Shown piece after piece: positions 1-9,026 of a DNA stretch of 57,773 nucleotides; the stretch's first letter is position 1, and the number at the start of each line of letters is the position of its first letter. A model generated the notes under the pieces. That model had not been told where the DNA came from, ran no database searches, and saw only the letters and a list, made by a program, of their open reading frames with translations. The stretch spans positions 1 to 57,773 of the forward strand of contig JAJTAZ010000010.1 in assembly GCA_021287185.1 (NCBI GenBank), written 5' to 3'. This DNA is from Burkholderiales bacterium. Its GTDB lineage: Bacteria; Pseudomonadota; Gammaproteobacteria; Burkholderiales; Burkholderiaceae. Both the position numbers and the translations under genes were made by a program.

Positions 1-19
1 CTCAACAAATAACAAGCTT

Positions 20-136
20 TGCTTGATGACCATAGCAAGTTGGTCCCACTCCTTCCCATCCCGAACAGGACAGTGAAACGACTTAGCGCCGATGATAGTG
101 CAGATTACCTGTGTGAAAGTAGGACATCATCAAGCT
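20..136 (+). rRNA. rrf: 5S ribosomal RNA
   Basis: The structural RNA of the large ribosomal subunit. The 5' arm GCTTGATGA (21-29) pairs perfectly with TCATCAAGC (127-135), forming helix I. The conserved loop A/B core with CCCATCCCGAAC and the GTGAAACG block lies between them, and the total of about 117 nt is normal for 5S. It is followed by a strong intrinsic terminator, as expected at the end of an rRNA operon. The 23S gene would lie upstream, outside the window. Confidence 0.95.
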
Positions 137-148
137 CCATATACAAAA

Positions 149-177
149 CCCCCACTCACGCGAGTGGGGGTTTTTTT
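149..177 (+). terminator. Intrinsic terminator of the rRNA operon
   Basis: A 9-bp perfect stem, CCCCCACTC (149-157) with GAGTGGGGG (162-170), has a 4-nt loop and is followed by seven T. It sits 13 nt after the 5S rRNA and should end the rrn transcript. Confidence 0.9.
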
Positions 178-236
178 ATTGGATATAATATGTCACTGAA
201 AAATATAAAAAAAGTTGATGTTCGGAATTTAAGAGC

Positions 237-396
237 GCTTTGATGCAGCGTGTGACCACAAGTCAAACCATGTTTGGTGTAGTGGCGATGTAGGCTAACT
301 TCACTTTAGTGAAGTTAGGTGTGTATTAGCACACGACCGTAACCAAATAAGAACATCATCAAGCTTCTATCCCACCCCACTCTGATGAGTGGGGGT
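237..396 (+). other. 5S-like structured remnant with terminator-like hairpin
   Basis: This non-coding stretch resembles the 5S 3' end and terminator. ACATCATCAAGCT matches the 5S tail and is again followed by a CCCCACTC/GAGTGGGG hairpin (375-382 with 387-394), but without a T-run. The 5' end GCTTTGATG (237-245) can pair with CATCATCAAGC with one bulge, so the closing helix is kept. The middle no longer resembles 5S. It holds a small CAAAC/GTTTG hairpin (264-276), a perfect 10-bp stem CTAACTTCAC/GTGAAGTTAG (295-318), and GTGTG/CACAC (319-334). It may be a decayed 5S copy or a structured small RNA derived from one; the sequence cannot decide. Confidence 0.55.
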
Positions 397-439
397 ATTC
401 AATTATGGAAGTAATCTAGGTTTGAAATTTAAGAATATA

Positions 440-468
440 TTGAATAAATAAAGTAATTAATATATAAT
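440..468 (+). promoter_or_regulatory. Sigma-70 promoter of the OB-fold lipoprotein gene
   Basis: TTGAAT (440-445) and a perfect TATAAT (463-468) are 17 bp apart in AT-rich DNA. The predicted start near 476 gives a leader of about 70 nt before the ATG at 545. The rest of 397-540 shows no gene. Confidence 0.7.
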
Positions 469-544
469 CTAGTACATATTTTGATTAGATGTGCGGAAAG
501 TAAGTTTATGCATATAGCATTTAATAATTTTTAAAGGATTCCAA

Positions 545-1018
545 ATGAAGACTAAAACTAAATTAATCGCAGTGTTCTTGCCTGCATTCTTGGCTTCTTG
601 CGCGCAAATTCAGTCTGCTAAGGATTTGTTTAATAGCACAGAGGCATTGTATTCTGCAGCAACGGGTAATATGGAGTATTACAATGGACCAGAGATGTGT
701 GCAGCGTGGAAAAGTAATCCTGTGACTGCGAAAGACAAATATGAGGGCAAGTCGCGCGCGGCGACAGGCAATATCCTTAAAATCATATCTGAAAATATAT
801 ATGGAAAAGAGACTCGTGCCCTTGCTCTTCAAACCAAAACAGGCAAAGTTACAGTCATATTGAGTGACTTTGAGGAGCTCGGGGTTCGTAATATTAAAGT
901 GGGGCAAACTATAACTGTATTCGGCAGAGTGTATGTTTCTGACGAGGGCAAATCTGGATGTTCTTTTGTTTTGAGTAATGCTTCAATCATCGAGAATCCA
1001 AAATCCAATAAAAAATAA
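545..1018 (+). CDS. Putative OB-fold (tRNA_anti-like) lipoprotein
   Basis: A 157-residue protein of unknown role. Residues 1-19 form a lipoprotein signal peptide: charged start, hydrophobic core and lipobox LASC, with Cys19 as the lipidated residue. The rest (about 45-150), with GKSRAATGNILKI and GQTITVFGRV, looks like the small tRNA_anti-like OB-fold family found in exported bacterial proteins. It is therefore probably a membrane-anchored periplasmic protein with a ligand-binding beta barrel; the ligand cannot be read. An AAGGA ribosome site (534-538) lies 6 nt before the ATG. The gene stands alone behind its own strong promoter and ends at a bidirectional terminator facing pyrX. Confidence 0.75.
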   Translation: MKTKTKLIAVFLPAFLASCAQIQSAKDLFNSTEALYSAATGNMEYYNGPEMCAAWKSNPVTAKDKYEGKSRAATGNILKIISENIYGKETRALALQTKTGKVTVILSDFEELGVRNIKVGQTITVFGRVYVSDEGKSGCSFVLSNASIIENPKSNKK

Positions 1019-1051
1019 ACATTGATCTTTGATTTTGTTTGTGAGATTTAT

Positions 1052-1079
1052 AAAAACGCATGAGTTCTCATGCGTTTTT
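1052..1079. terminator. Bidirectional terminator between the lipoprotein gene and pyrX
   Basis: A 13-bp perfect inverted repeat, AAAAACGCATGAG (1052-1064) with CTCATGCGTTTTT (1067-1079), lies between convergent genes. The A-run on one side and T-run on the other allow termination in both directions. Confidence 0.85.
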
Positions 1080-1087
1080 AATTGTAC

Positions 1088-2383
1088 TTAATCGATTAAT
1101 TTACCAAAATGCACTACGGTTTGAATTTTGCCTGCCAGTTCATAGTTCAGCCACGGTGTATTTAGGTGGCTGCCACTGATGTATGAAGTATCAATTTTTT
1201 GGTATGGTTCCGTATCAAAAATCACTAAATTTGCTGGCGCACCAATTGTCCAAGTAGGGTTAGTTAAGCCCAACACGGCATAAGCATTCGCCACACAATT
1301 GCTCAACACTTGCGCTATATCGGCTTTTTCTTCGGATGCCAAGTGCAACAATGAGTTGAGCAACCACTGTACGCCAATCGCACCCGCTTGAGTTTGTCCC
1401 ACAGGCAGGTGTTTGGCATCGGCATTGACCGCAGTATGGTCAGAGACCACCACATCAATCGTGCCGTCTAATACGGCAGCGCGCAGTGCGCTTCGATCAG
1501 CAGACGAGCGTAGCGGTGGGTTGAATACCAATTGTGCGTTGAACCAACCCATATCAGAGTCAATCAAATGCAGATGGTGCATGTTCACATCACAGGTAAT
1601 GTTTAAACCTTCTGTTTTGGCAGCGCGTACCAATTCAACTGAGCGTGCACTGGAAATACGGCAGATGTGTACACGTGGTGCATTTTTACCCAAGCCGCGC
1701 AAAAGTTCAAACAATGTAAATAAAGCAATCGATTCGGCTGCAGTAGGTATGCCAGACAAACCCAAGCGCGAAGCGTATGCGCCCGATGCGGCAAAACCAC
1801 TGGATAGAAAACTGTCTTGCGCGCGCAACCACACAGGCACATCAAAACTGGCGGCATACGCCAACGCACGTTGCAAAACTTGGGTATTGCGAATCGGTTG
1901 GTCGGCTTGCGAGAGCGCGATGCAACCATTTTCAACCAAGGTTGCCATTTCCGCTAACTGTTCTCCTTTTAAACCTTGGGTCAGCGCACCGAGGGGATGG
2001 ATTTTTGCCAAACCCAAGGATTCGGATTGATGAATGAGTTGCGTGACCAAGCGTGGTTCATCCAATACAGGATTGCTGTCGGGCAAGCACGCCACGTGTG
2101 CCACGCCACCGCGCAATGCGGCTTGGAGGACTTGTGGCATCACGTCATCTTGGTTGCCACCTTTTTCAGACAGGCGCACCGCCAAATCCGCCAAAGCAAA
2201 TGAGGTGTGTTTATTTTGCGCGTCAATAATCTGAGCATTTTGCGAAAAGCCTTCGGGTGCTTGGTCGATGCCAACGATTTTGCCATCAGCGATGTAGAGG
2301 GTTGAACTGTGCGCATCGGTGTGTGGATTATCGCCAAAGGTGTGCACCAAGCGCGCGTTTTGTATGATTAAAGAGCGATTCAT
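1088..2383 (-). CDS. pyrX: Non-catalytic dihydroorotase-like protein PyrX
   Basis: Amidohydrolase-fold homologue of class I dihydroorotase, 431 aa. In pseudomonads the equivalent protein (PyrC') has no activity and supports aspartate carbamoyltransferase as a structural partner. Here the zinc-binding HxH block is replaced by [12 protein letters not shown] (residues 65-76), with no histidine. Even the PG and REPG residues often kept in pyrX are changed. Later blocks remain recognisable: [31 protein letters not shown] and SDHTAV. The start overlaps the pyrB stop by 4 nt (ATGA), so the two are translationally coupled. A true catalytic dihydroorotase must be encoded elsewhere. It is the last gene of the minus-strand operon and ends at the terminator near 1052-1079. 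Confidence 0.88.
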   Translation of the reverse strand: MNRSLIIQNARLVHTFGDNPHTDAHSSTLYIADGKIVGIDQAPEGFSQNAQIIDAQNKHTSFALADLAVRLSEKGGNQDDVMPQVLQAALRGGVAHVACLPDSNPVLDEPRLVTQLIHQSESLGLAKIHPLGALTQGLKGEQLAEMATLVENGCIALSQADQPIRNTQVLQRALAYAASFDVPVWLRAQDSFLSSGFAASGAYASRLGLSGIPTAAESIALFTLFELLRGLGKNAPRVHICRISSARSVELVRAAKTEGLNITCDVNMHHLHLIDSDMGWFNAQLVFNPPLRSSADRSALRAAVLDGTIDVVVSDHTAVNADAKHLPVGQTQAGAIGVQWLLNSLLHLASEEKADIAQVLSNCVANAYAVLGLTNPTWTIGAPANLVIFDTEPYQKIDTSYISGSHLNTPWLNYELAGKIQTVVHFGKLID

Positions 2384-3417
2384 TGTTTGCCTCCCGCCAA
2401 AATAGCCATCACCGCCATGCGTATCGCGATGCCAAAACTCACCTGCGGCAGTATCACCGCCTGCGCACCATCGGCCACATCTGAGGCGATTTCAACCCCA
2501 CGGTTGATTGGACCTGGATGCATCACAATCGCATCGGGTTTTGCGAGGGCAAGTTTTGCTTGGGTCAAGCCATAGTGTTTGAAATACTCGGCTTCTGAGG
2601 GCAACAATGCGCCCGCCATGCGTTCTTTTTGCAAGCGCAGCATGATGACCACATCCACATCTTTAAGCCCCTCATTCATGTTGTGATAAACATGCGCGCC
2701 CATTTCTCGCAGGCCGCTGGGCAATAAAGTTTGTGGACCGATGACGCGCACTTCGGGCACGCCCAACGTGGTCAGTGCATGGATGTTGGAGCGTGCCACG
2801 CGTGAATGCAAAATATCGCCGACAATCGCCACGCGCAATTGCGTGAAGTCTTTTTTGTAATGGCGGATGGTGTACATATCCAGCAAACCCTGCGTCGGGT
2901 GTGAATGCCGACCATCGCCCGCATTGATGATGTGGATGTCTTTAATGCCCAGTTGATTCAAATGTTCTGCCATTAAATAAGGTGCACCGCTTTGGTTGTG
3001 GCGCACGACAAACATGTCTGCGTGCATCGCTGCGAGGTTGTCCATGGTGTCCAACAAAGTTTCGCCTTTGCTGGTCGAAGAAGCTTCGATGTTCAAATTA
3101 ATCACGTCTGCTGACAAACGTTTGGCGGCAATTTCAAACGTGGTGCGCGTGCGTGTGGAGTTTTCAAAGAATATATTGAATACCGATTTACCGCGCAACA
3201 GTGGTACTTTTTTAACATCGTGCGAGTTCAGAGCCAAGAACGATTCAGCGGTATCCAAAATATGCGTCAGCATCTCACGCGACAAACCTTCAAGACTGAG
3301 TAAATGCTGTAACTGTCCTTCACTGTTGAGTTGCGGATTGCGCGCATTGCGTAAATCAGCCCACGGCACAGGCGGTGGGCTTGGATTGGAATTTGCGGGA
3401 CTATTGGACAAAGGCAT
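2380..3417 (-). CDS. pyrB: Aspartate carbamoyltransferase catalytic subunit
   Basis: Condenses carbamoyl phosphate with aspartate in the first committed step of pyrimidine synthesis, in the cytoplasm. At 345 aa it is slightly long because of a proline-rich N-terminal extension of about 30 residues, typical of the class that assembles with PyrX. The carbamoyl-phosphate motif FENSTRTR (84-91), HPTQ (173-176) and MHPGPINRG near the C-terminus are intact. It lies 2 nt after pyrR and overlaps pyrX by 4 nt. No pyrI is present, which fits a PyrB-PyrX complex. Confidence 0.96.
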   Translation of the reverse strand: MPLSNSPANSNPSPPPVPWADLRNARNPQLNSEGQLQHLLSLEGLSREMLTHILDTAESFLALNSHDVKKVPLLRGKSVFNIFFENSTRTRTTFEIAAKRLSADVINLNIEASSTSKGETLLDTMDNLAAMHADMFVVRHNQSGAPYLMAEHLNQLGIKDIHIINAGDGRHSHPTQGLLDMYTIRHYKKDFTQLRVAIVGDILHSRVARSNIHALTTLGVPEVRVIGPQTLLPSGLREMGAHVYHNMNEGLKDVDVVIMLRLQKERMAGALLPSEAEYFKHYGLTQAKLALAKPDAIVMHPGPINRGVEIASDVADGAQAVILPQVSFGIAIRMAVMAILAGGKQ

Positions 3418-3419
3418 GA

Positions 3420-3992
3420 TTAGGACTCCTTGGTTGATTCAGCATGGCTGACACGTCGCGGAATGCGGAAACAAAAACGGTTGCGCTCATCGCGCTCCAA
3501 CACCAGTTTATAGGCGGGGTCAAACTCACCTGCATCACCTTTGATTTGTGCGGCGATTGGCAATTGGCGACCGCCTCGATCATACAAAACTGCCAGTTGA
3601 ACACTGGCAGGGCGACCGAATTCGAAGATTTCGTTGAGCGCAGCGCGCACGCTGCGTCCGCTGTTGAGAATGTCGTCACACAACACCACTGTGCGATTTT
3701 CGATGTCGAAAGGAATCTGCGTGGTTTTGACATTGGTGCGAATCCCCGTGGTGGCGTAATCATCACGATAAAACGAAATGTCCAAAGTGCCAAACGGCTC
3801 GTTCAAACCCAAATCTCGATGCAAACGCTCCGCCAGCCACGCACCGCCACGATGAATACCGATGAGTGCGGGTGGTGCAGATTGAGCAAAGACAGGACGC
3901 AATTGATTGAGCAGTTGAATGTATAAGTGCTCGGCATCGGGGATGGGGGTGGTTGGCGTGGTAAATGCTGGCTGATGAGTCATATTGTGCAC
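3420..3992 (-). CDS. pyrR: PyrR, pyrimidine regulatory protein / uracil phosphoribosyltransferase
   Basis: PyrR-type phosphoribosyltransferase of 190 aa. The PRPP-binding signature [13 protein letters not shown] is at residues 102-114 and the PyrR-typical SFYRDD at 73-78. In Gram-positive bacteria PyrR is an RNA-binding attenuator; in proteobacteria its regulatory role is less certain, but it keeps the enzyme fold. It sits immediately upstream of pyrB in the same operon. Met4 (MTHQ) is a possible alternative start. I see no clear attenuator hairpin in the 132-nt gap to ruvX, so regulation here cannot be inferred. Confidence 0.92.
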   Translation of the reverse strand: MHNMTHQPAFTTPTTPIPDAEHLYIQLLNQLRPVFAQSAPPALIGIHRGGAWLAERLHRDLGLNEPFGTLDISFYRDDYATTGIRTNVKTTQIPFDIENRTVVLCDDILNSGRSVRAALNEIFEFGRPASVQLAVLYDRGGRQLPIAAQIKGDAGEFDPAYKLVLERDERNRFCFRIPRRVSHAESTKES

Positions 3993-4124
3993 CCAATCGT
4001 CAAAATAAGTTGAAATAAACTTTCGCTATTCTAACTGATGCACGCGCGAGTTGGGACGAATTTGGAGGGGTTTGCCTAAAAGCACGACAACTGATGTCCG
4101 CGCCGATGTCAGTGGCATTGGGTC

Positions 4125-4544
4125 TTAGTGCGCATCCAAATACTGTTGCAGTATGATTGCGGCAGCCAAATCATCTTGTGGTTTTGCACGTGTTTGCCCG
4201 CGTGCGTTGGTCTGTGTGCTGTGTGATAAAACAGCCGACGAATAACGTTCATCAATTAGATACACGGACAGTTGCGTTGCCTTCATGAGGGACTGTTGCA
4301 TGTCCAAACATATTTGCGTCATTTCATGGGGCGTGCCATCGGGGTGACGAGGGAGACCCAGCACCAATTCGTGTGCTGACCATTCACGAGCCATTTGACA
4401 AATGCGTTGGATGCTGTTGGTTTCACTGGTATTTTGGATGATAACCAAAGGTTCGGCATGTCGCGTGAGGGTGTTGCCCACTGCGACCCCAATGCGCTTC
4501 AAGCCATAATCAATGCCTAAAACTGTGTGCACGGATGGATTCAT
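4125..4544 (-). CDS. ruvX: Holliday junction resolvase-like protein RuvX (YqgF)
   Basis: RNase H-fold protein of 139 aa, the usual length, implicated in 16S pre-rRNA 5' end maturation and, in some hosts, in cutting Holliday junctions. The signature GIDYGLKRIGVAVG is at residues 10-23 and carries the first catalytic aspartate; LIDERYSS and DDLAAAIILQ carry the later acidic residues. The start overlaps the algH stop by one base (TAATG), so the genes are coupled. The pair algH-ruvX is conserved across proteobacteria. Confidence 0.93.
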   Translation of the reverse strand: MNPSVHTVLGIDYGLKRIGVAVGNTLTRHAEPLVIIQNTSETNSIQRICQMAREWSAHELVLGLPRHPDGTPHEMTQICLDMQQSLMKATQLSVYLIDERYSSAVLSHSTQTNARGQTRAKPQDDLAAAIILQQYLDAH

Positions 4545-5191
4545 TACGCGTGTCCCGCCACGTCTGAGAGCATGGCCTCGGATATGCCGAGCAAACGCAT
4601 GGCTTGTTGGTATTTCTCTGTGGGTAAGGTTTCAAACAACACATGTGTGTCGGCTGGAACAGTCAACCACACATTGCGTGCGAGTTCTTCTTCGAGTTGC
4701 CCTGCCCCCCAACCTGCATAGCCCAAGGCCAACAAAATGTTTTCAGGACCTTTGCCCTGCGCCACATCTTCTAAAATATCGCGCGAACTGGTCAAACCCA
4801 ATTCTTCGTTGATGCGTACTGTAGCGGCGTACTCTTTGTAAGGTGAGTGCAATACAAAGCCGCGTTCGGTTTGAACAGGGCCACCAAAATAGACATTTTG
4901 TTCGGTTTGCATGGGCAGTGGATAATTGATGTGCAAGCCCTCATCTTCTGCTTGAAGACGGGTCAAAATATCCGAAATTTTGACATCAGTGGTGCGGTTA
5001 ATCATCAAACCAAGCGCGCCACTGTTGGAGTGGTCGCACACGTAAATCACGGCACGCTCAAACGCATCGCCATGCATGGTGGGCATGGCAATGAGAAACT
5101 GTCCCTTCAAATTCATGGCGGGACTTTGTGTTTCAGATGTTTTGCTGCGATCGGTTTTCATAACTGGATTGTAACGGTGGTTGTTATTCAT
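4544..5191 (-). CDS. algH: YqgE/AlgH family protein
   Basis: Member of the DUF179 (YqgE/AlgH) family. The role is poorly defined; in Pseudomonas AlgH was linked to alginate regulation. The core begins at residue 26 with MNLKGQFLIAMP and continues with YVCDHSNSGALGLMINR, both hallmarks. The 215-aa reading is longer than the typical 185-205 aa. Met11 (5161) and Met26 (5116) are equally possible starts because none has a clear Shine-Dalgarno site. It is the first gene of the minus-strand operon and diverges from the mraZ control region. Confidence 0.9.
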   Translation of the reverse strand: MNNNHRYNPVMKTDRSKTSETQSPAMNLKGQFLIAMPTMHGDAFERAVIYVCDHSNSGALGLMINRTTDVKISDILTRLQAEDEGLHINYPLPMQTEQNVYFGGPVQTERGFVLHSPYKEYAATVRINEELGLTSSRDILEDVAQGKGPENILLALGYAGWGAGQLEEELARNVWLTVPADTHVLFETLPTEKYQQAMRLLGISEAMLSDVAGHA

Positions 5192-5484
5192 GTGTGTATC
5201 ATCATAACCCCATAACTTGGGGCGATAGACAAAAAATCAAGCGAAGTGCATGATTTTAAGGTGTTTTATCCATGAAACCTAAAATAGAGGCCTACGGATT
5301 ATCTAATAGAGTCATCTGTTGTCATAAAGGGACACGAACCCAATACGAACTTGTAAAAAATTTTTCTTAATTTCTTACTTTCACAAGTTTTTGTAGAGCC
5401 TTGTTTTATAACAATAAAAAATTTATGAGTTTCTCGAAAAAATGCGCTAACCCATTGTCTTTATTGAGAAAATTGACTTTTGAC
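5192..5484. other. Divergent intergenic region upstream of algH and mraZ
   Basis: AT-rich DNA with no credible gene on either strand. It holds the algH leader and the upstream side of the mraZ promoter. A TATGAT on the minus strand lies just before the algH start without a good -35 box, and an ACTTGT/ACAAGT pair around 5350-5395 has a long loop. I see no other element. Confidence 0.6.
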
Positions 5485-5513
5485 TTGACGTGGTTTGCAG
5501 CATGCCGTAAAGT
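5485..5513 (+). promoter_or_regulatory. Promoter of the dcw cluster (PmraZ)
   Basis: TTGACG (5485-5490), a 17-bp spacer and TAAAGT (5508-5513). The predicted transcription start near 5520 lies inside the MraZ repeat array, where the equivalent promoter of other proteobacteria is autoregulated. Confidence 0.7.
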
Positions 5514-5547
5514 TGCGTCATGTGGTAAAAAGTGTCATTTAGTGGCA
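5512..5547 (+). promoter_or_regulatory. MraZ-binding repeat array
   Basis: Four hexamers with the same phase start every 10 bp: GTTGCG (5512), GTGGTA (5522), GTGTCA (5532) and GTGGCA (5542). MraZ proteins bind short GTG-rich direct repeats with 10-bp spacing upstream of their own gene, so this is the expected operator. It overlaps the -10 end and the transcription start, consistent with repression. The first repeat is the least conserved. Confidence 0.72.
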
Positions 5548-5603
5548 AATTTTCCCGTGTTGATTGTGATTGTGATTGAATTTGAATCGATAAGGCAAAC
5601 CCC

Positions 5604-6032
5604 GTGTATCTTGGTAACTCCTCTCTCTCGTTGGATGCTAAAGGTCGGATGATGATTCCGAGCAAGTATCGTGACGCACTTCAAAAAGAGTGTGAGGGGC
5701 AATTGTACATCACGCGCAGCCCTGTGGGGTGTTTGTTGCTGTTGCCTTTGCCTGTTTGGGAGCAGATGGCGCGCGAAATCATCACATGGGGCGAAGAGTT
5801 GGATGTGTATCGGGAAATTTATTTTTCCAGTGCAGAGCCAGTGACTTGGGACGGCACGGGGCGTATTTTGATTCCGCCAAGTTTACGTGCGAAAGCGAAA
5901 CTCGACAAAGACATTGAGATGTTTGGCAATGGTACACATTTTCGCATTTGGAATGCGCAGGTATATGAGGCGCATGAGCAGGCAGAGTTGGCAAAAGAAA
6001 AACCTGCGGCGATTAAAAATTTTAGGTTTTAA
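5604..6032 (+). CDS. mraZ: Transcriptional regulator MraZ
   Basis: DNA-binding regulator of the dcw cluster, 142 aa, with two SpoVT/AbrB-type half domains. The first has [11 protein letters not shown] (residues 8-18) and the second [15 protein letters not shown]. The start is GTG (YLGNSSLS follows), chosen because MraZ proteins begin a few residues before the SLDAKGR motif; the AAGG ribosome site is weak. It is the first gene of the long plus-strand cluster and probably represses its own promoter through the repeats at 5512-5547. Confidence 0.95.
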   Translation: MYLGNSSLSLDAKGRMMIPSKYRDALQKECEGQLYITRSPVGCLLLLPLPVWEQMAREIITWGEELDVYREIYFSSAEPVTWDGTGRILIPPSLRAKAKLDKDIEMFGNGTHFRIWNAQVYEAHEQAELAKEKPAAIKNFRF

Positions 6033-6034
6033 TC

Positions 6035-6958
6035 GTGGGTGAGGTACAAGAACACGTCACGGTGATGTTGCATGAAGCGGTCGAGGCATTGGCAATCAAG
6101 CCTGAGGGCGTGTATGTCGATGGCACTTTTGGTCGCGGTGGACATTCACGCTTGATTTTGTCGCAATTGGGTAAGCACGGGCAATTGTGGGTGTTTGATA
6201 AAGATCCGCGTGCGATTGCCACAGCGCGAGAATTGGCGGCTCAAGATGCGCGGGTACGGGTGGTGCACGATAGTTTTAAAACCATGTCCGAATACTTGCT
6301 CGCCAATAGTGTGGACGGGGTGTTGTTGGATTTGGGTGTGAGTTCACCGCAGATTGACCAAGCAGAGCGTGGGTTCAGCTTTCGCCAAGATGGTCCGTTG
6401 GATATGCGCATGGACAATACCCGCGGATTGAGTGCGGCGCAGTGGCTACAACAGGTGTCAGAGGCTGAGTTGGTGCGGGTGATTAAGGAATATGGTGAGG
6501 AGCGGTTTGCCAAACCGATTGCCAAAGCGATTGTGGCGCGACGCGAACAAAAGCCTTTTGAGCGTACTTTGGATTTGGCGAATGTGGTGGCAGGTCAGGT
6601 GCGTGGCTATGAAAAGGGGCAAAACCCAGCCACGCGAACATTTCAGGCCATACGCATCGCGGTGAATGATGAATTGGGTGATTTGAGTGTGGTGTTGGAA
6701 GCGGTGTTGGGTTTGCTCAAACCGCAAGGTAGATTGGCAGTGATTAGTTTTCATTCTTTGGAAGATCGTCCAGTAAAACAGTTTATTGCCAAACACAGCC
6801 AGCACTCGAAAGATTTGGCAAAAATGCCGTTGACACAGGCGCAGTTGCCGAAGTTGTTGCTTACGGATTTGGGGCGACAAAAGCCTTCGGCAATTGAAAC
6901 AGCACAAAACCCGCGTGCACGCTCAGCAGTGTTGCGTGTGGCGCAAAAAAACGGTTGA
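6035..6958 (+). CDS. rsmH: 16S rRNA (cytosine(1402)-N(4))-methyltransferase
   Basis: SAM-dependent methyltransferase that modifies C1402 of 16S rRNA (formerly MraW). At 307 aa it is the usual length. The SAM-binding motif [10 protein letters not shown] is at residues 29-38; [10 protein letters not shown] and [14 protein letters not shown] follow, then the [12 protein letters not shown] motif. It starts with GTG 2 nt after the mraZ stop, so translation is coupled. Confidence 0.96.
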   Translation: MGEVQEHVTVMLHEAVEALAIKPEGVYVDGTFGRGGHSRLILSQLGKHGQLWVFDKDPRAIATARELAAQDARVRVVHDSFKTMSEYLLANSVDGVLLDLGVSSPQIDQAERGFSFRQDGPLDMRMDNTRGLSAAQWLQQVSEAELVRVIKEYGEERFAKPIAKAIVARREQKPFERTLDLANVVAGQVRGYEKGQNPATRTFQAIRIAVNDELGDLSVVLEAVLGLLKPQGRLAVISFHSLEDRPVKQFIAKHSQHSKDLAKMPLTQAQLPKLLLTDLGRQKPSAIETAQNPRARSAVLRVAQKNG

Positions 6959-7002
6959 TAAATCGTTAAAAATTAAGTTGATTGAATACAAAGCGAGTAA
7001 AC

Positions 7003-7287
7003 ATGTCGATGTGGCGAAATTCGGTGATTTTGTTAATTGCGGTCATTGCAGCAGCGATGGCGGTGATTAATGTACGTTATCGTGTGCGCACACTGACGGT
7101 GCAGCTTGAACAGGTACGCGAACAAGAACAACAATTACAAACCGAATGGAGCACGCGCCAAGTGCAGCAGGTCTCTGCAGCGAAAAATGATCGCATTGCT
7201 GAGATTGTTGCGGGACAAGGTATGGAGCGGGTCAACCCCAGTTCAACCTACTACATGACGCCAAAAGCCGCAGGAGATCATCCATGA
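7003..7287 (+). CDS. ftsL: Cell division protein FtsL
   Basis: Small bitopic divisome protein of 94 aa that forms a coiled-coil complex with FtsB and FtsQ and activates FtsW-FtsI. A short cytoplasmic N-terminus is followed by one membrane segment (about residues 7-24) and a glutamine/glutamate-rich coiled coil (about 28-60). I chose ATG 7003 (MSMWRN) over an in-frame TTG at 6982 because it gives the normal short cytoplasmic tail. The end overlaps ftsI by 4 nt (ATGA). Confidence 0.9.
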   Translation: MSMWRNSVILLIAVIAAAMAVINVRYRVRTLTVQLEQVREQEQQLQTEWSTRQVQQVSAAKNDRIAEIVAGQGMERVNPSSTYYMTPKAAGDHP

Positions 7288-9026
7288 GTCGCGCGGTCAA
7301 CATTGGCACAGCCAAAACGCCTCCGCATTTTCCATTGGAAACATGGCGCTCACGTTTGGCTTTGACGGGCATTCTTTTGGGTATGACGGCGCTGTCTTTG
7401 TGGGCTGTTAAATTACAACTCTTGGACAATGATTTTTTGCAAAGCAAAGGCGATGCACGTTACTCGCGTTTGTTGGAAATACCCGCGCCACGCGGAAAAA
7501 TTTATGACCGCAATGGTGTGGTGCTCGCTTCAAATATTCCTGCGCGAGCCATTTGGGTGATTCCTGAGGATGTGCGCATGACGGCGGCGCAAGAGACCAA
7601 ACTTGCAAGTTTATTGGGTCTATCGGTTGCTGAGATTCGCAAAAAAGTGGCGAAAGACGACAAACGCTTTGTATATCTCAAACGTCAAGTACCGCAGGAT
7701 GTGTCCGATCAAATCAAAGCCATGAAAATTCCTGGGGTCAATAGTCAAAAAGAAGTCAAGCGCGACTATCCGCAAGCGGAGGTTTTTGCGCACTTGACAG
7801 GCTTTACCAATATTGAAGGCCAAGGTCAAGAAGGTTTGGAATTGGTGTATGACAAAGACATTCAAGGTCAAGTGGGTAAGCGCAAGGTGATTAAAGATCG
7901 TTTGGGCAATGTGATTGAAGATCAGGGGGTAATGCAAGAAGCGCGCCCCGGTAAAGATGTTTACTTGTCCTTGGATGCGCGTGTGCAATACATCGTTTAT
8001 ACCGCTTTGCGCGATGCGGTGAAATACCACAACGCCAAAAGTGCTTCGGCCATGGTGGTGGATACCCGCACAGGCGAGATTTTGGCGTTGGAAAATTATC
8101 CTTCGTATGATCCGAATACGCGCGCAGGCATGGACATAGAGGCTTTGCGCAACCGAGCCGTGACCGATATTTTTGAGCCAGGTTCAACACTCAAGCCCTT
8201 CACGGTCGCTCTGGCTTTGGAGCAAGGAAAAGTGACACCGCAAACCCCAATTGACACTGGAAACGGGCAATTGCAAATTGGTGATGCGCTGATTAGTGAC
8301 TCTCACCCCAATGGGCGTTTGACTGTACAAGAGGTGATTCAAAAGTCATCCAATATTGGCACCAGCAAAATCTCGTTCATGCTCGCCCCGCAAGATATGT
8401 GGACCATGTTTGACAGTGTGGGTTTTGGTCGACAATACAAAATAGGCTTCCCTGGGGTAGCGGCGGGTTTGTTGCGTCCCTATAAAAATTGGCAAAAGGT
8501 TGAGCAAGCCACAATGTCGTACGGACATGGGATTGCCATGTCGTTGTTACAGTTGACCCATGCCTACACAGTATTTGCACGCGATGGTGAAATGATTGAT
8601 TTGACTTTGATTAAAAAAGAAACATCTGAGCCTGCCAGTGGCACGCGTGTGTTCTCAGCCAAAACCGCACAAGAAATGCGCACCATGATGCACATGGCCA
8701 CCGAGCCAGGTGGGACTGCGCCGAAAGCACAGGTGATTGGTTATACCGTTGCGGGTAAGACCGGAACCGCGTATAAGGTTGAAGGCAATGGTTACAACAA
8801 AAATAAATACGTCGCCACATTTGCGGGGCTTGCACCCGTTAGTGAACCGCGCATTGTGGTCACTGTGATGGTTGACGATCCGACTGCCAATGGGCACTTT
8901 GGGGGTGTGGTTGCCGCACCAGTATTCAGTCAAATCGTGTCTGAAACCCTGCGCACCTTGTCGGTGACACCCGATGCGCCATATAAAACCTCGATTAATC
9001 ATACCGCGACAGAGGAGTCCATGTGA
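7284..9026 (+). CDS. ftsI: Peptidoglycan D,D-transpeptidase FtsI (PBP3)
   Basis: Septal class B penicillin-binding protein that cross-links peptidoglycan at the division site with FtsW. At 580 aa it is normal length. It has an N-terminal membrane anchor (about 25-43), a dimerisation/pedestal domain beginning near EIPAPRGKIYDRNG, and a transpeptidase domain with catalytic Ser301 in STLK, SSN at 355-357 and KTGTA at 492-496. It overlaps ftsL and touches murEF (TGATG). Confidence 0.97.
   Translation: MSRAVNIGTAKTPPHFPLETWRSRLALTGILLGMTALSLWAVKLQLLDNDFLQSKGDARYSRLLEIPAPRGKIYDRNGVVLASNIPARAIWVIPEDVRMTAAQETKLASLLGLSVAEIRKKVAKDDKRFVYLKRQVPQDVSDQIKAMKIPGVNSQKEVKRDYPQAEVFAHLTGFTNIEGQGQEGLELVYDKDIQGQVGKRKVIKDRLGNVIEDQGVMQEARPGKDVYLSLDARVQYIVYTALRDAVKYHNAKSASAMVVDTRTGEILALENYPSYDPNTRAGMDIEALRNRAVTDIFEPGSTLKPFTVALALEQGKVTPQTPIDTGNGQLQIGDALISDSHPNGRLTVQEVIQKSSNIGTSKISFMLAPQDMWTMFDSVGFGRQYKIGFPGVAAGLLRPYKNWQKVEQATMSYGHGIAMSLLQLTHAYTVFARDGEMIDLTLIKKETSEPASGTRVFSAKTAQEMRTMMHMATEPGGTAPKAQVIGYTVAGKTGTAYKVEGNGYNKNKYVATFAGLAPVSEPRIVVTVMVDDPTANGHFGGVVAAPVFSQIVSETLRTLSVTPDAPYKTSINHTATEESM

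Noticed and set aside
19-243. Open frame over the 5S rRNA and terminator
   Set aside because: It overlaps the rRNA gene and the terminator and has no protein-family character.
1413-2030. Long open frame on the plus strand opposite pyrX (205 codons)
   Set aside because: It lies wholly within the clear pyrX gene, has no family features and no ribosome site. Similar long antisense frames occur at 29623-30330 and 33284-33859 and are by-products of codon bias.
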